Assembly (NCBI GenBank): GCA_947503525.1
Contig: CANNEA010000010.1
Coordinates: 124,001-188,000, forward strand
DNA: 64,000 nt
DNA from: an uncultured Carboxylicivirga sp.
GTDB taxonomy: Bacteria > Bacteroidota > Bacteroidia > Bacteroidales > Marinilabiliaceae
Direction: 5' to 3'
In this document: positions 30,183 to 39,640 of the stretch, piece by piece
How positions within the stretch are numbered: position 1 is the stretch's first letter
Layout: each line of letters starts with the position of its first letter
Position numbers and translations under genes: made by a program
Notes under the pieces: model-generated
Databases searched by the model: none
What the model was told of the DNA's origin: nothing
The model's input: only the letters and a program-made list of their open reading frames with translations

Positions 30183-32738
30183 TTATCCACATTTAGATGA
30201 TCCACAATTCTGACAGATCAAACAGCCTTCCTGATAGATCAGATCATCAGAATCACAGTTTTCGCATTTCCCTTTCTTAGCTGAAGTTCCATTTGGAATA
30301 TACTTTTTCAAAGCACGCTCAACACCGTTTTTCCAGGTATTGATTGACTCACTGTCTAATTGCAAACCTGCAACCAAGTCCAGAATATCCTCAATTGGCA
30401 TACTATGACGTAGCACCCCGGATATTAGCTTGGCGTAATTCCAATATTCTTTATCAAACTTGTGAGATAGTCCTTCGATGGTTGTTTTGTATCCTCGTTT
30501 ATTACTAAACTGGAAATCGTAACGTGAAGAACCATCCTTATCTCTACTCTTTATGATTTTACCCGACTGAACTGATTTTGGCAATAAGATACCATCTTCA
30601 TCATCTGCCAATCCTGTAAATACTTCATATGGCTTACCATCAATAGTTCCAACAAAAGCAATCCACTTTTCTTTATTATTTTGGAAACGTACCACATCAG
30701 CATCTAACTCTTCAGGGCGTTTAGTTGGAAACTTACCATCTCCTTCTTCCTTCTTCTCATCATTGGCAATCAAAACTCCTGCGCGGCTACCGTCACGATA
30801 AACAGTAACACCTTTACATCCACTTTTCCAGGCTTCGATATATAATTTGCCAACTAACTCTTCTGAAACATCGTTTGGCAAGTTGATAGTTACACTTATT
30901 GAATGATCTACCCATTTCTGCACCTCACCTTGCATACGTACTTTATTCAACCAGTCCACATCATTAGAAGTAGCTCCATAGTAAGGCGATTCTGCAACCA
31001 ATACATCAAGTTCTTCCTGAGAGTAGTTTCGAGTAACATCGTGCCCTTTGGCCTGCATCCATGTCACAAATTTATGGTGAAATACTGTATACTCTTCCCA
31101 GCTATCTCCAACTTCATCCACAAAATCAACTCGTGTCTCATTATCATTTGGATTAACCTTACGACGACGTTTGTAAACAGGTAAGAAGACAGGTTCTATT
31201 CCTGAAGTTGTCTGTGTCATTAAACTGGTTGTTCCGGTAGGAGCAATTGTTAAAGCAGCTATATTACGGCGACCATATTTCATCATATCTGCCTCTAGGG
31301 TTTTATCCTCAGCAAACAAACGATTAACAAATGGATTATTCTTTTCTTTCTCAAAGTTATAGATTGGGAATGAACCTCGATCTTTTGCCATTTCAACAGA
31401 AGAACGATAAGCCGCTAATGCCAAAGATTTATGTACTTCAATTGAGAAGTCGGTAGCATCTTCATGACCATACCGCAGGCCAAGTGCGGCCAACATATCC
31501 CCTTCAGCAGTGATACCAACTCCGGTACGACGACCTTCATCAGCCTTTTTGCGAATATTTTCCCACAACTCACGCTCCACACGTTTAACTGTTCCACTTT
31601 CAGGATCAGACTTGATTTTATTTAAAATACCATCAATCTTTTCTAATTCAAGATCAATAATATCATCCATCATACGCTGAGCAAACCCAACGTGCTCCTT
31701 AAATAAATCAAAATTGAATTTGGCTTTATCTGTAAAAGGATTCTCAACGTATGAATATAGATTAAGCGCAATCAGACGACATGAATCATATGGGCATAAA
31801 GGAATCTCGCCACAAGGATTAGTTGATACAGTACGATATCCTAAATCAGCATAACAATCAGGCACTGATTCGCGGATAATTGTATCCCAGAATAAAATTC
31901 CCGGCTCAGCCGATTTCCATGCATTATGCACTACTTTTTGCCATAAGTCATTGGCATCAATTTCTTTTGAATAGGTAGGTTTTGATGAATCAACCGGATA
32001 ATATTGAGTGTATTTTTTACCATCAACCACCGATTGCATAAAATCATCATCAATCTTAACTGAAACATTAGCACCTGTTACCTTGCCTTGCTCCATCTTC
32101 GCATCAATGAAAGACTCCGAATCGGGGTGTTTAACAGATACACTTAGCATTAAAGCTCCACGACGACCATCTTGAGCTACTTCGCGCGTTGAGTTGCTAA
32201 AACGCTCCATAAAAGGCACAATACCGGTAGATGTTAAGGCTGAATTTTTAACCGGCGATCCTTTGGGTCTGATATGCGATAAATCATGACCAACTCCACC
32301 ACGACGCTTCATCAATTGTACCTGCTCCTGATCCACTTTCATGATTCCACCATAAGAATCAGATGGTCCATCATCACCAATTACGAAACAATTAGACAAA
32401 GAGGCTACCTGAAAATTATTGCCAATACCTGACATTGGTCCACCTTGTGGAACTATATATTTAAAGTTTTTAAGTAATCCATATAATTTATCAACCGACA
32501 TTGGGTTTGGATACTTCTCCTCTATTCTTGCTATCTCTCTCGCCAAACGCCAGTGCATCTCATCTGGGTTCAATTCATAAATGTTCCCATCTGAATCTTT
32601 AAGGGCATATTTATTTACCCATACTCTTGCTGCTAATTCATCTCCTTGAAAATAATCAAGAGAAGAATTAAAAGCTTCATCGTTTGTGTATATTTTTCTG
32701 ACAGATTCAGTTTTAGGATCGATTTCTTTAACAGCCAT
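30183..32738 (-). CDS. nrdJ: Adenosylcobalamin-dependent ribonucleotide reductase (class II)
   Basis: 851 residues. It reduces ribonucleotides to deoxyribonucleotides using a thiyl radical made by adenosylcobalamin, so it works with or without oxygen. Family marks include SGIGNNFQVASLSNCFVIGD (substrate/redox Cys), KRRGGVGHDLSHIRP, NPCGEIPLCPYDSCRL (active-site Cys loop), TIAPTGTTSLMTQTTSGIEP, and a C-terminal zinc-ribbon tail CENCDS ... CLICQNCGSSKCG that would pass electrons to the active site. No nrdAB or nrdD is in the window. No B12-box riboswitch was found upstream. Single gene with long 442-base upstream gap. Confidence 0.95.
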   Translation of the reverse strand: MAVKEIDPKTESVRKIYTNDEAFNSSLDYFQGDELAARVWVNKYALKDSDGNIYELNPDEMHWRLAREIARIEEKYPNPMSVDKLYGLLKNFKYIVPQGGPMSGIGNNFQVASLSNCFVIGDDGPSDSYGGIMKVDQEQVQLMKRRGGVGHDLSHIRPKGSPVKNSALTSTGIVPFMERFSNSTREVAQDGRRGALMLSVSVKHPDSESFIDAKMEQGKVTGANVSVKIDDDFMQSVVDGKKYTQYYPVDSSKPTYSKEIDANDLWQKVVHNAWKSAEPGILFWDTIIRESVPDCYADLGYRTVSTNPCGEIPLCPYDSCRLIALNLYSYVENPFTDKAKFNFDLFKEHVGFAQRMMDDIIDLELEKIDGILNKIKSDPESGTVKRVERELWENIRKKADEGRRTGVGITAEGDMLAALGLRYGHEDATDFSIEVHKSLALAAYRSSVEMAKDRGSFPIYNFEKEKNNPFVNRLFAEDKTLEADMMKYGRRNIAALTIAPTGTTSLMTQTTSGIEPVFLPVYKRRRKVNPNDNETRVDFVDEVGDSWEEYTVFHHKFVTWMQAKGHDVTRNYSQEELDVLVAESPYYGATSNDVDWLNKVRMQGEVQKWVDHSISVTINLPNDVSEELVGKLYIEAWKSGCKGVTVYRDGSRAGVLIANDEKKEEGDGKFPTKRPEELDADVVRFQNNKEKWIAFVGTIDGKPYEVFTGLADDEDGILLPKSVQSGKIIKSRDKDGSSRYDFQFSNKRGYKTTIEGLSHKFDKEYWNYAKLISGVLRHSMPIEDILDLVAGLQLDSESINTWKNGVERALKKYIPNGTSAKKGKCENCDSDDLIYQEGCLICQNCGSSKCG

Positions 32739-33124
32739 ATGAACTTAAAAATTTAACGTGTTGATAAATTGGACCTTATTGTTTCGTAATTGCGTTTTTT
32801 ATATGATTGCAATTTATAAAAGGTGACTTTTTTAGGCAAACAATACTTATCAACAATCGTTCAAAGTTGTCCATTTTAAAATGCTTAACCCCTGTATTAA
32901 TGCGCTTTACATTTTTTAAGAATCGCGAAAGTTTTCCAAAATGAACATTTTATAAACATTTTGCTACTCATAAAACATAATCATTTGGACATTTTAGGAA
33001 GTGCATTACCAAAGGAGTTTACCCATTTCAGCACATGAGTTTGAACTGCACGAGGTTTTGCAAATGTTAATTTAATCCATATTTTGGAATGTTATCAACA
33101 TCTTAATTGGGTTTTTTAAGTAAT
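32739..33124 (-). promoter_or_regulatory. Upstream region of nrdJ with three TTATCAACA sites
   Basis: About 386 bases with no gene. TTATCAACA, one mismatch from the DnaA-box consensus TTATCCACA, occurs three times: 32759-32767 (minus), 32847-32855 (plus) and 33092-33100 (plus). The stretch 32880-32990 has repeated ACATTTT runs. No cobalamin riboswitch core is seen. DnaA control of a reductase gene has a precedent in E. coli, but the sites here are only suggestive. Confidence 0.35.
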
Positions 33125-33154
33125 AAAAAACCGAATCAGGGAATTGATTCGGTT
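33125..33154 (-). terminator. Rho-independent terminator of waaA
   Basis: Minus strand: AACCGAATCA, loop ATTCCC, TGATTCGGTT, then TTTT. Perfect 10-bp stem. Confidence 0.9.
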
Positions 33155-33180
33155 CTTATATAATATCAGTCGATTAGGTA

Positions 33181-34407
33181 TTAAACAAAAACCTCTTCCA
33201 TAATTGCTTTAGTTGCTCCACACATCTTATACACATATTGACCTGCTCTATTAGAAACTTCTCTCATTAAATTTTCGTTTCTCCAAAGCTCCTCCAGCTT
33301 TAGATTAAAATCATCACCATCATTAATTGCATAACCCGCACCAAGCTCAATTAAATCACGTGCCTCTTTAAACTTTTTATAGTTTGGGCCAAAAAACACA
33401 GGCATACTATAAGTCGCTGCTTCCAGTGTATTATGAATTCCTTTACCAAACCCTCCGCCGATGTAAGCAACCTGACCATATTTATATATACTGGATAACA
33501 TACCAATTGTATCTACAAGCATCACTCGATAATTCTTCAGCTCTTGAGGAGCTTTTGTTAAGCGAAACGAAGGCACAGATAGTTTATTCTCAATTTGCTT
33601 TAGATGCTCTTCGTGTATTTCGTGAGGAGCAACAATCAGTTTTACATCCTTTCCAACATTCTCAATATAATTAATCAGAATATCCTCATCAGGAGCCCAT
33701 GAACTGCCAGCCACAATTACTTTATCACAATTACCAACAAACTGATCAGCCAGGTGAACCTCAGCAGAAGCCTTGGCAATATCTCTTACCCTATCAAAAC
33801 GCGTATCGCCAGCAATCAAATAATTATTGACTCCTATCTCTTTCAATAAGCCTCCCGAAACTTCATCTTGAACATAGAACTTATTGAAACAAGCAAGCAT
33901 TTGCTGAAACCAGGAACCATACCATTTAAAAAAAGATTGCTGCTTTCGAAAGATCATTGAAACACCGTAAACCGGAATTGATTTAGATTTTAAAGTCTTT
34001 AAGTAGTGGTGCCAGAATTCGTATTTCACAAAAAACACTTTCTCGGGTTTTATAGCATCTATAAAACGAAGGGCATTAGTTCTTGTATCTGCAGGAAGGT
34101 ATAAAACATAGTCGGCCAATTCATAATTCTTACGCACCTCATAACCTGAAGGCGAAAAAAAGGTCAGTACTACTTTATAATTGGGATAATCCTTCTTTAA
34201 GGCTTCAATTATTGGTCTTCCTTGTTCAAATTCACCCAAACTAGCTGCATGAATCCATACTACCGGCTCACTGATGGAAAGCCCTTTAATCCTATTCCAG
34301 GTATCTTTACGCCCATCTCTAAGCAATTTTGCCTTTTGATTAAAAGGCGATACCAGAAAAATCAAAAAAGAATAAAGTGCGATTCCAATGTTATATAGAA
34401 ATGTCAT
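33181..34407 (-). CDS. waaA: 3-deoxy-D-manno-octulosonic acid (Kdo) transferase
   Basis: 408 residues. It attaches Kdo from CMP-Kdo to lipid A precursor, the first core step of LPS, at the inner face of the cytoplasmic membrane. An N-terminal membrane anchor (about 4-21) is followed by WIHAASLGEFEQGRPIIEAL, with the catalytic-type Glu, and LTFFSPSGYEV, KYEFWHHYLK, AGDTRFDRV; the C-terminal domain has VIVAGSSWAPDE and GGGFGKGIHNTLEAA. All are typical of GT30. Single gene with own terminator, between nrdJ and pgk. Confidence 0.95.
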   Translation of the reverse strand: MTFLYNIGIALYSFLIFLVSPFNQKAKLLRDGRKDTWNRIKGLSISEPVVWIHAASLGEFEQGRPIIEALKKDYPNYKVVLTFFSPSGYEVRKNYELADYVLYLPADTRTNALRFIDAIKPEKVFFVKYEFWHHYLKTLKSKSIPVYGVSMIFRKQQSFFKWYGSWFQQMLACFNKFYVQDEVSGGLLKEIGVNNYLIAGDTRFDRVRDIAKASAEVHLADQFVGNCDKVIVAGSSWAPDEDILINYIENVGKDVKLIVAPHEIHEEHLKQIENKLSVPSFRLTKAPQELKNYRVMLVDTIGMLSSIYKYGQVAYIGGGFGKGIHNTLEAATYSMPVFFGPNYKKFKEARDLIELGAGYAINDGDDFNLKLEELWRNENLMREVSNRAGQYVYKMCGATKAIMEEVFV

Positions 34408-34465
34408 TCATAATAATTTAGATAACAAAGATACAAGGACTAGATGACAGATAACACATAAACAA

Positions 34466-34498
34466 TAAAAAAGCCTGTCGTTATTCAACGACAGGCTC
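34466..34498 (-). terminator. Rho-independent terminator of pgk
   Basis: Minus strand: AGCCTGTCGTT, loop GAAT, AACGACAGGCT, then TTTTTT. Perfect 11-bp stem. Confidence 0.95.
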
Positions 34499-34525
34499 GA
34501 TCCAATTAGCTTGGATTAATATTTT

Positions 34526-35701
34526 TTATCCTCGGATAGCTTTAACCCCAGGCAATTCTTTTCCTTCCAAGAATTCCAAAGAAGCACCACCGCCAGTAGA
34601 AATATGACTCATTTTATCAGCCAATCCACTTTGGTTTACTGCAGCAACAGAGTCACCTCCACCAATAATAGATACGGCAGAAGAATCAGCAACAGCTTTA
34701 CAAACCGTGAAAGTTCCATTGGAGAAATTAGGCATTTCGAAACATCCCATTGGACCATTCCAAACAACAGTTTTTGCACTTGCTATTTCAGCAGCATATG
34801 CCTTAGCAGTATCCGGACCAACATCCAAAGCCATACGACCTTCCGGAATATCATTTCCTACTGTTAGGATATCAGCATCATCCGCAAATTTATCAGCGGC
34901 TAAGTTATCTGTTGGCAACATGAAGTTAACTCCATTAGCTTTAGCATCCACCAAAATCTTTGCAGCAGTATCAACTAAATCATCTTCAACTAAAGAATTA
35001 CCAATATTATGACCTTGAGCTTTAAGGAAAGTATAAGCCATACCACCACCAATTAGGATAGTATCCACTTTAGTGATTAATGTCTTTAGTACTTCTAATT
35101 TACCCGAAACCTTAGCACCACCCACAATAGCAACAAATGGCTTTTCAGCATTCTCAACAGTGTCACCAAGGAATTTGATTTCTTTATCCAATAGGTAACC
35201 TGCCATTTTTTGATCCATAAACTTAGCAATGATAGTAGTAGAAGCATGAGCACGGTGAGCCGTACCGAAAGCATCATTTACATATACATCAGCTAATTCG
35301 GCCAATTGTTTAGCAAAACCTTCATCTCCTTTTGTCTCTTCGTTATGGAAACGTAAGTTTTCTAACAACATTACTTCACCACCTTTAAGATCAGCAGCCA
35401 GAGCTTTAACCTCATCACCAATACAGTCAGGTGCAAATTTAACATCAACCCCTAAAGTAGAAGAAAGGTGAGAAACGATATGCTTTAATGAAAATTCGTT
35501 TTTAACCTCGCCCTTTGGACGACCCAAGTGTGACATTAATATAACAGCACCGCCATCAGCCAATACTTTTTTGATAGTTGGTACCGCAGCACGAATTCGA
35601 GTATCATCAGTAATCTCAAATTTATCATTCAAAGGCACGTTAAAATCAACACGGATAATTGCCTTTTTCTCAGAGAAATTAAAACTGTCTATTGCAGCCA
35701 T
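34526..35701 (-). CDS. pgk: Phosphoglycerate kinase
   Basis: 391 residues. Glycolytic enzyme moving phosphate between 1,3-bisphosphoglycerate and ADP in the cytoplasm. Marks: AIIRVDFNVPLND near residue 13-25, LMSHLGRPKGEV, LLENLRFHNEE, VNDAFGTAHRAHAS, VGGAKVSGKLEVL, and at the end VSIIGGGDSVAAVN and ISTGGGASLEFLEGKELPGV. No lesion seen. Single gene with a strong terminator; codon use looks clean and highly expressed. Confidence 0.97.
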   Translation of the reverse strand: MAAIDSFNFSEKKAIIRVDFNVPLNDKFEITDDTRIRAAVPTIKKVLADGGAVILMSHLGRPKGEVKNEFSLKHIVSHLSSTLGVDVKFAPDCIGDEVKALAADLKGGEVMLLENLRFHNEETKGDEGFAKQLAELADVYVNDAFGTAHRAHASTTIIAKFMDQKMAGYLLDKEIKFLGDTVENAEKPFVAIVGGAKVSGKLEVLKTLITKVDTILIGGGMAYTFLKAQGHNIGNSLVEDDLVDTAAKILVDAKANGVNFMLPTDNLAADKFADDADILTVGNDIPEGRMALDVGPDTAKAYAAEIASAKTVVWNGPMGCFEMPNFSNGTFTVCKAVADSSAVSIIGGGDSVAAVNQSGLADKMSHISTGGGASLEFLEGKELPGVKAIRG

Positions 35702-35852
35702 TTGTAAGTGATTTAATTATTCAACAATTGAAGCACGAAGATACAAAAACTTGACGATGCGAAAGGCAAATCTCACCTTGAAACGTCATTTTATAAGAAT
35801 TATTAACATCATTTTTACAGTCTGGAAGAACAAGCCAACTTTAATGGTATAA

Positions 35853-36704
35853 CTATTCACCTTCTTCTTCCTCATCCTCCAGCCAATAGTCTTCACTATT
35901 CAGACCTGAGGCTAAAGCCAAAAACCAAGGATTAAGTAATTCTTCTCTGTTATATTGCAATCTTCCTTTAGTTGTCCAATCCAGTAATTGTCCACCTGCA
36001 GCTTCCAGAATTGCTTGCCCGGCACAAGTATCCCATTCCATTGTTGGCCCTAATCGAGGATATAGCTGAGCCTTGCCTTCCGCAATTACACACATTTTCA
36101 ATGAACTCCCAATAGATAAACTTTGTGATGCAGGCTGAATGCCTTCCAACTTATCCATGTAAGCCTTTGTTTCTTCACTAAAGTGGCTAACACTTCTAAC
36201 AACAGTAAAAGCCTTAGTTGATTCAACAGGAAGTTGAACAGGAATTAAATCTGTAACCACTTCCATCGGATCTTTTTTCAACCAGCGCTTTGGCAAAACA
36301 GAACGATAAGCACCATCCTTATCTCCCCAATATAGCATATCTAATGCCGGAGCCAAAATCACACCTAATATGGGCTTTTGCTCTTCCACCAAAGCAATAT
36401 TAACCGTAAACTCATCACTTCGTTTGACAAATTCTTTTGTCCCATCAATTGGATCAACTACCCACAACTGTGACCAATCCTTTCGTTCGTCAAACTCAAT
36501 ATCCTTTCCTTCTTCACTGAGCATCGGAATTCCGGATGACTTCAAAACAGCATCAATGGCAAAATGACTATTAATGTCAGCTTCGGTAAGCGGTGATTGA
36601 TCTCCTTTCAGCATGACCTGAACATCATCTTTCTTATAAACCTTCATTGTGGCCTGACCACCGGCAATACAAGCCTTTAGTGCTAACATGGTTAATTGAT
36701 GCAT
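35853..36704 (-). CDS. cysQ: 3'(2'),5'-bisphosphate nucleotidase, CysQ type
   Basis: 283 residues. It removes the 3' phosphate from PAP/PAPS, keeping sulfate assimilation running. The Li-sensitive phosphatase fold is clear: GDQSPLTEADINSHFAID, MLSEEGKDIEF (metal-binding Glu-Glu), WVVDPIDGTKEFVKRSDEFT (metal-binding Asp and Ile-Asp-Gly), and WDTCAGQAILEAAGG near the end. The tail after LQYNREELLNPWFLA is acidic (EDEEEEGE). It starts 12 bases after the preceding gene's stop, so it is the third gene of a tight operon. Confidence 0.92.
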   Translation of the reverse strand: MHQLTMLALKACIAGGQATMKVYKKDDVQVMLKGDQSPLTEADINSHFAIDAVLKSSGIPMLSEEGKDIEFDERKDWSQLWVVDPIDGTKEFVKRSDEFTVNIALVEEQKPILGVILAPALDMLYWGDKDGAYRSVLPKRWLKKDPMEVVTDLIPVQLPVESTKAFTVVRSVSHFSEETKAYMDKLEGIQPASQSLSIGSSLKMCVIAEGKAQLYPRLGPTMEWDTCAGQAILEAAGGQLLDWTTKGRLQYNREELLNPWFLALASGLNSEDYWLEDEEEEGE

Positions 36705-36716
36705 CGTACAAATATT

Positions 36717-37268
36717 TTAGTTTACAAGAACTTTAATTTTGGTTTGTGCTGTTAGTGAGAAGGTACGCATATCAATCCCTTGCAGCAACAATAATCCAGG
36801 AGAGCTACCTTCTTGTACACTGCCCCACTCCGGATAAACCTTAAACTCTTTGGCCTTTTGTAAAGTCTGTTCCATAATAGCTTCAGCCAAACCCATCCCT
36901 TTATTTACATCCTCCTTTACTTGATCCCATGGATTTACATTTGAAAAGTCAGTCGACTGACAAACAGTTTTATGCGATACGAAAGCTGGTAATTTAAAGC
37001 TTAGCTCAGATTCAAGAATATACCTTCTACAACCGTCAACCACCATTTGCCTTATATCACCGTTAGTACCTTTAAACTTACTATCTATTACACCGATGAA
37101 TGACGGAATTATTATACCTGGAAAATATTCCAAACTCACTTCTTCCTTAAAAGAGTCTCCCATTTCTCTATACTCAACAATCTTTCCTTCATTATTGATT
37201 TTGATGACTGGTCTTTTAGCCCACAAGCCATGAGGAGTTATACAAAAATGCGAAGTGAGTTTACGCAT
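36717..37268 (-). CDS. Protein resembling an amidohydrolase without metal site
   Basis: 183 residues. The start FCITPHGLWAKRPVIKINNEG and the segment EYFPGIIIPSFIGVIDSKF resemble the strand that opens metal-dependent amidohydrolases (usually PGFIDxHxH). The HxH pair is absent here, and the protein is half the usual size. The rest is unplaced (DVNKGMGLAEAIMEQTLQKA, SPGLLLLQGIDMRTFSL). It could be a structural relative with a lost active site, or a domain with its own role. It begins one base after the DUF4296 gene's stop and precedes cysQ, so the three genes are co-transcribed; conserved neighbourhood would help to place it. Confidence 0.5.
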   Translation of the reverse strand: MRKLTSHFCITPHGLWAKRPVIKINNEGKIVEYREMGDSFKEEVSLEYFPGIIIPSFIGVIDSKFKGTNGDIRQMVVDGCRRYILESELSFKLPAFVSHKTVCQSTDFSNVNPWDQVKEDVNKGMGLAEAIMEQTLQKAKEFKVYPEWGSVQEGSSPGLLLLQGIDMRTFSLTAQTKIKVLVN

Positions 37269-37269
37269 A

Positions 37270-38067
37270 TCACCTTAGGTTTTTAGGTTCAACCCGAGGT
37301 ACAAAAGTTAATTTAACATCGTCAATCTGCACCATAGGAATCCGGGTAGTATCATGTTCAAAAAGCAATCCTTCTAATGAAAGTAGCTTTTTCCCCATCG
37401 GGATAGATAAGGACAAATTTCCCGAGGTTTTCTTAAACGATTTACGTATCTGATAAGTTAATGTATCCCTTGTACTATCAACAAAGCATGCAATCATATA
37501 CATTTGGGCACTATCTAATTGATTGCCTTTGGTAAAAGTATAGCTTGCGTGTAATCTAACAATCCCTGAACTTATCGAATCCAATAATACAGAATAAGGA
37601 ATAGTTGAGGCGATCGAATCCTTCTCATCCAATGGCAATTTATATTTTCTTCTTTCATTCCAATAATCTTTGACATCAGGAATCATTCCCATTTTCTCGA
37701 CATTACTCTCATTCTCCGCATTCAACTCCTTTTTAAGCAAAGCATCCTTCTTACTTAGGATTGAAATCACATCATCATAAACATCTGCAAACAACAAGGG
37801 ATGTGATGAGTACCAACTCACAGCCGAATCGAATTCAAACTTTGTTATTTCATGTTTATCCAATACATCTTTGTAATACCCAACAAATTTTTTGTCATCT
37901 CGGTTTACAACTCTACCATTTTGAGAAATAGCGGCTTCTACCTCATAAACATCAGCTAATAGCTCCGCCATTCCTTCCTCATCAGGTACAAACTTAGGTC
38001 GACGAGCATTAGGTGTACAAGCAAAAAAACCAAACAGGATAATACTACAAATAATTAATCGCATCAT
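37270..38067 (-). CDS. DUF4296 lipoprotein
   Basis: 265 residues. Signal peptide with lipobox FFAC (Cys at about 17). Residues about 28-115 match DUF4296 of Bacteroidota: FVPDEEGMAELLADVYEVEAA, DKHEITKFEFDSAVSWYSSHP. A C-terminal beta-rich half follows (HASYTFTKGNQLDSAQMYMI). Function unknown; it should be anchored in the outer membrane or inner membrane facing the periplasm. First gene of the operon with the 183-residue protein and cysQ. Two Met codons at the start make 38067 or 38064 possible. Confidence 0.85.
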   Translation of the reverse strand: MMRLIICSIILFGFFACTPNARRPKFVPDEEGMAELLADVYEVEAAISQNGRVVNRDDKKFVGYYKDVLDKHEITKFEFDSAVSWYSSHPLLFADVYDDVISILSKKDALLKKELNAENESNVEKMGMIPDVKDYWNERRKYKLPLDEKDSIASTIPYSVLLDSISSGIVRLHASYTFTKGNQLDSAQMYMIACFVDSTRDTLTYQIRKSFKKTSGNLSLSIPMGKKLLSLEGLLFEHDTTRIPMVQIDDVKLTFVPRVEPKNLR

Positions 38068-38137
38068 GAATTAAGAATTTACTCTCAACAAAGTAAGTAA
38101 ATTAGAAACTAATATAGAATTCTAAAGCATTAAGAAT

Positions 38138-39535
38138 TTATTTACCGTCTGCGCGAAGCATTGTACGAACAGTCTTCAGAATGATGACAAAATCCAATTT
38201 CAAAGACCAGCTATCAATGTATTCCAAATCCATACGCATCCATTCTTCAAATGAAATATCATTTCGGGATGCTGAAACTTGCCAAATACATGTAATCCCT
38301 GGTTTCATTGACAAACGACGTAGTTGCCATCTTTTATACTCTTTAACTTCTTGGGGCACGGGAGGACGTGGTCCCACAATGGACATGTCACCTAATAGCA
38401 CATTGAAGAACTGTGGTAATTCATCCAAACTGGTTTTACGCAAAAAATGTCCAACACCTGTAATACGAGGATCCCGTGTCATCTTAAAGGTCGGACCATC
38501 CATCTCGTTCTGAGCCATTAATTCTTGTTTCAGATCCTCGGCATTAGTCACCATTGTTCGGTACTTATATACCCAGAACTTTCGTCCCCTTATACCTACT
38601 CTTTTCTGTTTAAAAAACACAGGCCCTTTAGACGTCAATTTTATGGCCAGAGCAATTCCAATATAAACTGGTGAAAACAATGTGATAACAAAAAACGAAA
38701 CCAGAAAATCATATATCGCCTTAAACTTTAGCGAAAGATAATCCATTGGGGTATTTGAAATTGTTAAAACAGGCGTGGTATCGAAATAATGCAAATGCGT
38801 TTTATTGGAAAGCATATTAAAGAACGGCGAAGACATTCTAAATATAACTCCCACTTCATGACAACTGGTCATTAGGGTCATGATTTCTTCCATCCTGGCC
38901 TTCTCCTGACAATAGATCACCTCATCTATGGTTTTCTCAGCCAATATATGATCAATATCTGCATCCAGCGGTAAAAATGGCGCTACCTCTTTATGCGTGG
39001 ATTTCAATTCCTCAGCACCAATTATACCGGTAATGCGATAACCCCATTCAGGATTATTAAGTACCTGATTTATGAAAGTTCCTGCAGATTTATCACCAAC
39101 AATTAATATATTCCGATAATTTAGCCCACGTTTGCGCGCACTCTTCATATAATGGTATATAACTACTTTCTCTACAAAAGTCAGAAACGTTACTATTCCG
39201 CCAAAATACAATATTGGAATAAGTCCTATATAAAAGAGGTTAAATACAAATACTGCCAATGCCAATAAACCAGAACCCAACAGTGACATAACAATCACAT
39301 TGAAAAGCAAAACAGAATACGGCCGAGACCGATATAACTCGTTTAAACGAAGGGTTTTTGACAATACCAACCATATTCCAAGAATCAAAAGATGTAGAAT
39401 AATAGAATCCTTATTCCGGATAAATGCCAGTTGTTCAAAATGAACCCATAGTGCCAGTTCAAAGGCTATCCACGCAATGAATACATCAACGGCAGCAAGG
39501 GCATTATATACAACCTTCTCTTTTTCTCTTAGCAT
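38138..39535 (-). CDS. Initiating polyprenyl glycosyl-phosphotransferase
   Basis: 465 residues. It would transfer a sugar-1-phosphate to undecaprenyl phosphate, the first step of surface polysaccharide assembly. Four N-terminal membrane helices (about 12-110) and a CoA-binding-like middle domain are followed by a fifth hydrophobic segment (about 275-298). The catalytic part contains VGIRGRKFWVYKYRTM, TSLDELPQFFNVLLGDMSIVGPRP and MKPGITCIWQVSASRN. Matches WbaP/WcaJ-type enzymes (exopolysaccharide biosynthesis polyprenyl glycosylphosphotransferase). It is monocistronic on the minus strand, between cysQ's operon and a Wzi-like gene. Confidence 0.92.
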   Translation of the reverse strand: MLREKEKVVYNALAAVDVFIAWIAFELALWVHFEQLAFIRNKDSIILHLLILGIWLVLSKTLRLNELYRSRPYSVLLFNVIVMSLLGSGLLALAVFVFNLFYIGLIPILYFGGIVTFLTFVEKVVIYHYMKSARKRGLNYRNILIVGDKSAGTFINQVLNNPEWGYRITGIIGAEELKSTHKEVAPFLPLDADIDHILAEKTIDEVIYCQEKARMEEIMTLMTSCHEVGVIFRMSSPFFNMLSNKTHLHYFDTTPVLTISNTPMDYLSLKFKAIYDFLVSFFVITLFSPVYIGIALAIKLTSKGPVFFKQKRVGIRGRKFWVYKYRTMVTNAEDLKQELMAQNEMDGPTFKMTRDPRITGVGHFLRKTSLDELPQFFNVLLGDMSIVGPRPPVPQEVKEYKRWQLRRLSMKPGITCIWQVSASRNDISFEEWMRMDLEYIDSWSLKLDFVIILKTVRTMLRADGK

Positions 39536-39640
39536 CTCCAGAATTTTATTACCCCTGCAAAGTTAGGCATTCATATCAGCTTCACAAAACGACATTTATC
39601 ATCGAATAAGGCAATCTATCAATATTTATACCAAATCATT

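Noticed and set aside
32759-33100. Chromosome replication origin from clustered DnaA-like sites
   Set aside because: Only three imperfect boxes, no dnaA/dnaN nearby and no strong AT-rich unwinding array tied to them.
32739-33180. Possible cobalamin riboswitch ahead of nrdJ
   Set aside because: No B12-box-like sequence or conserved core was found on the minus strand.
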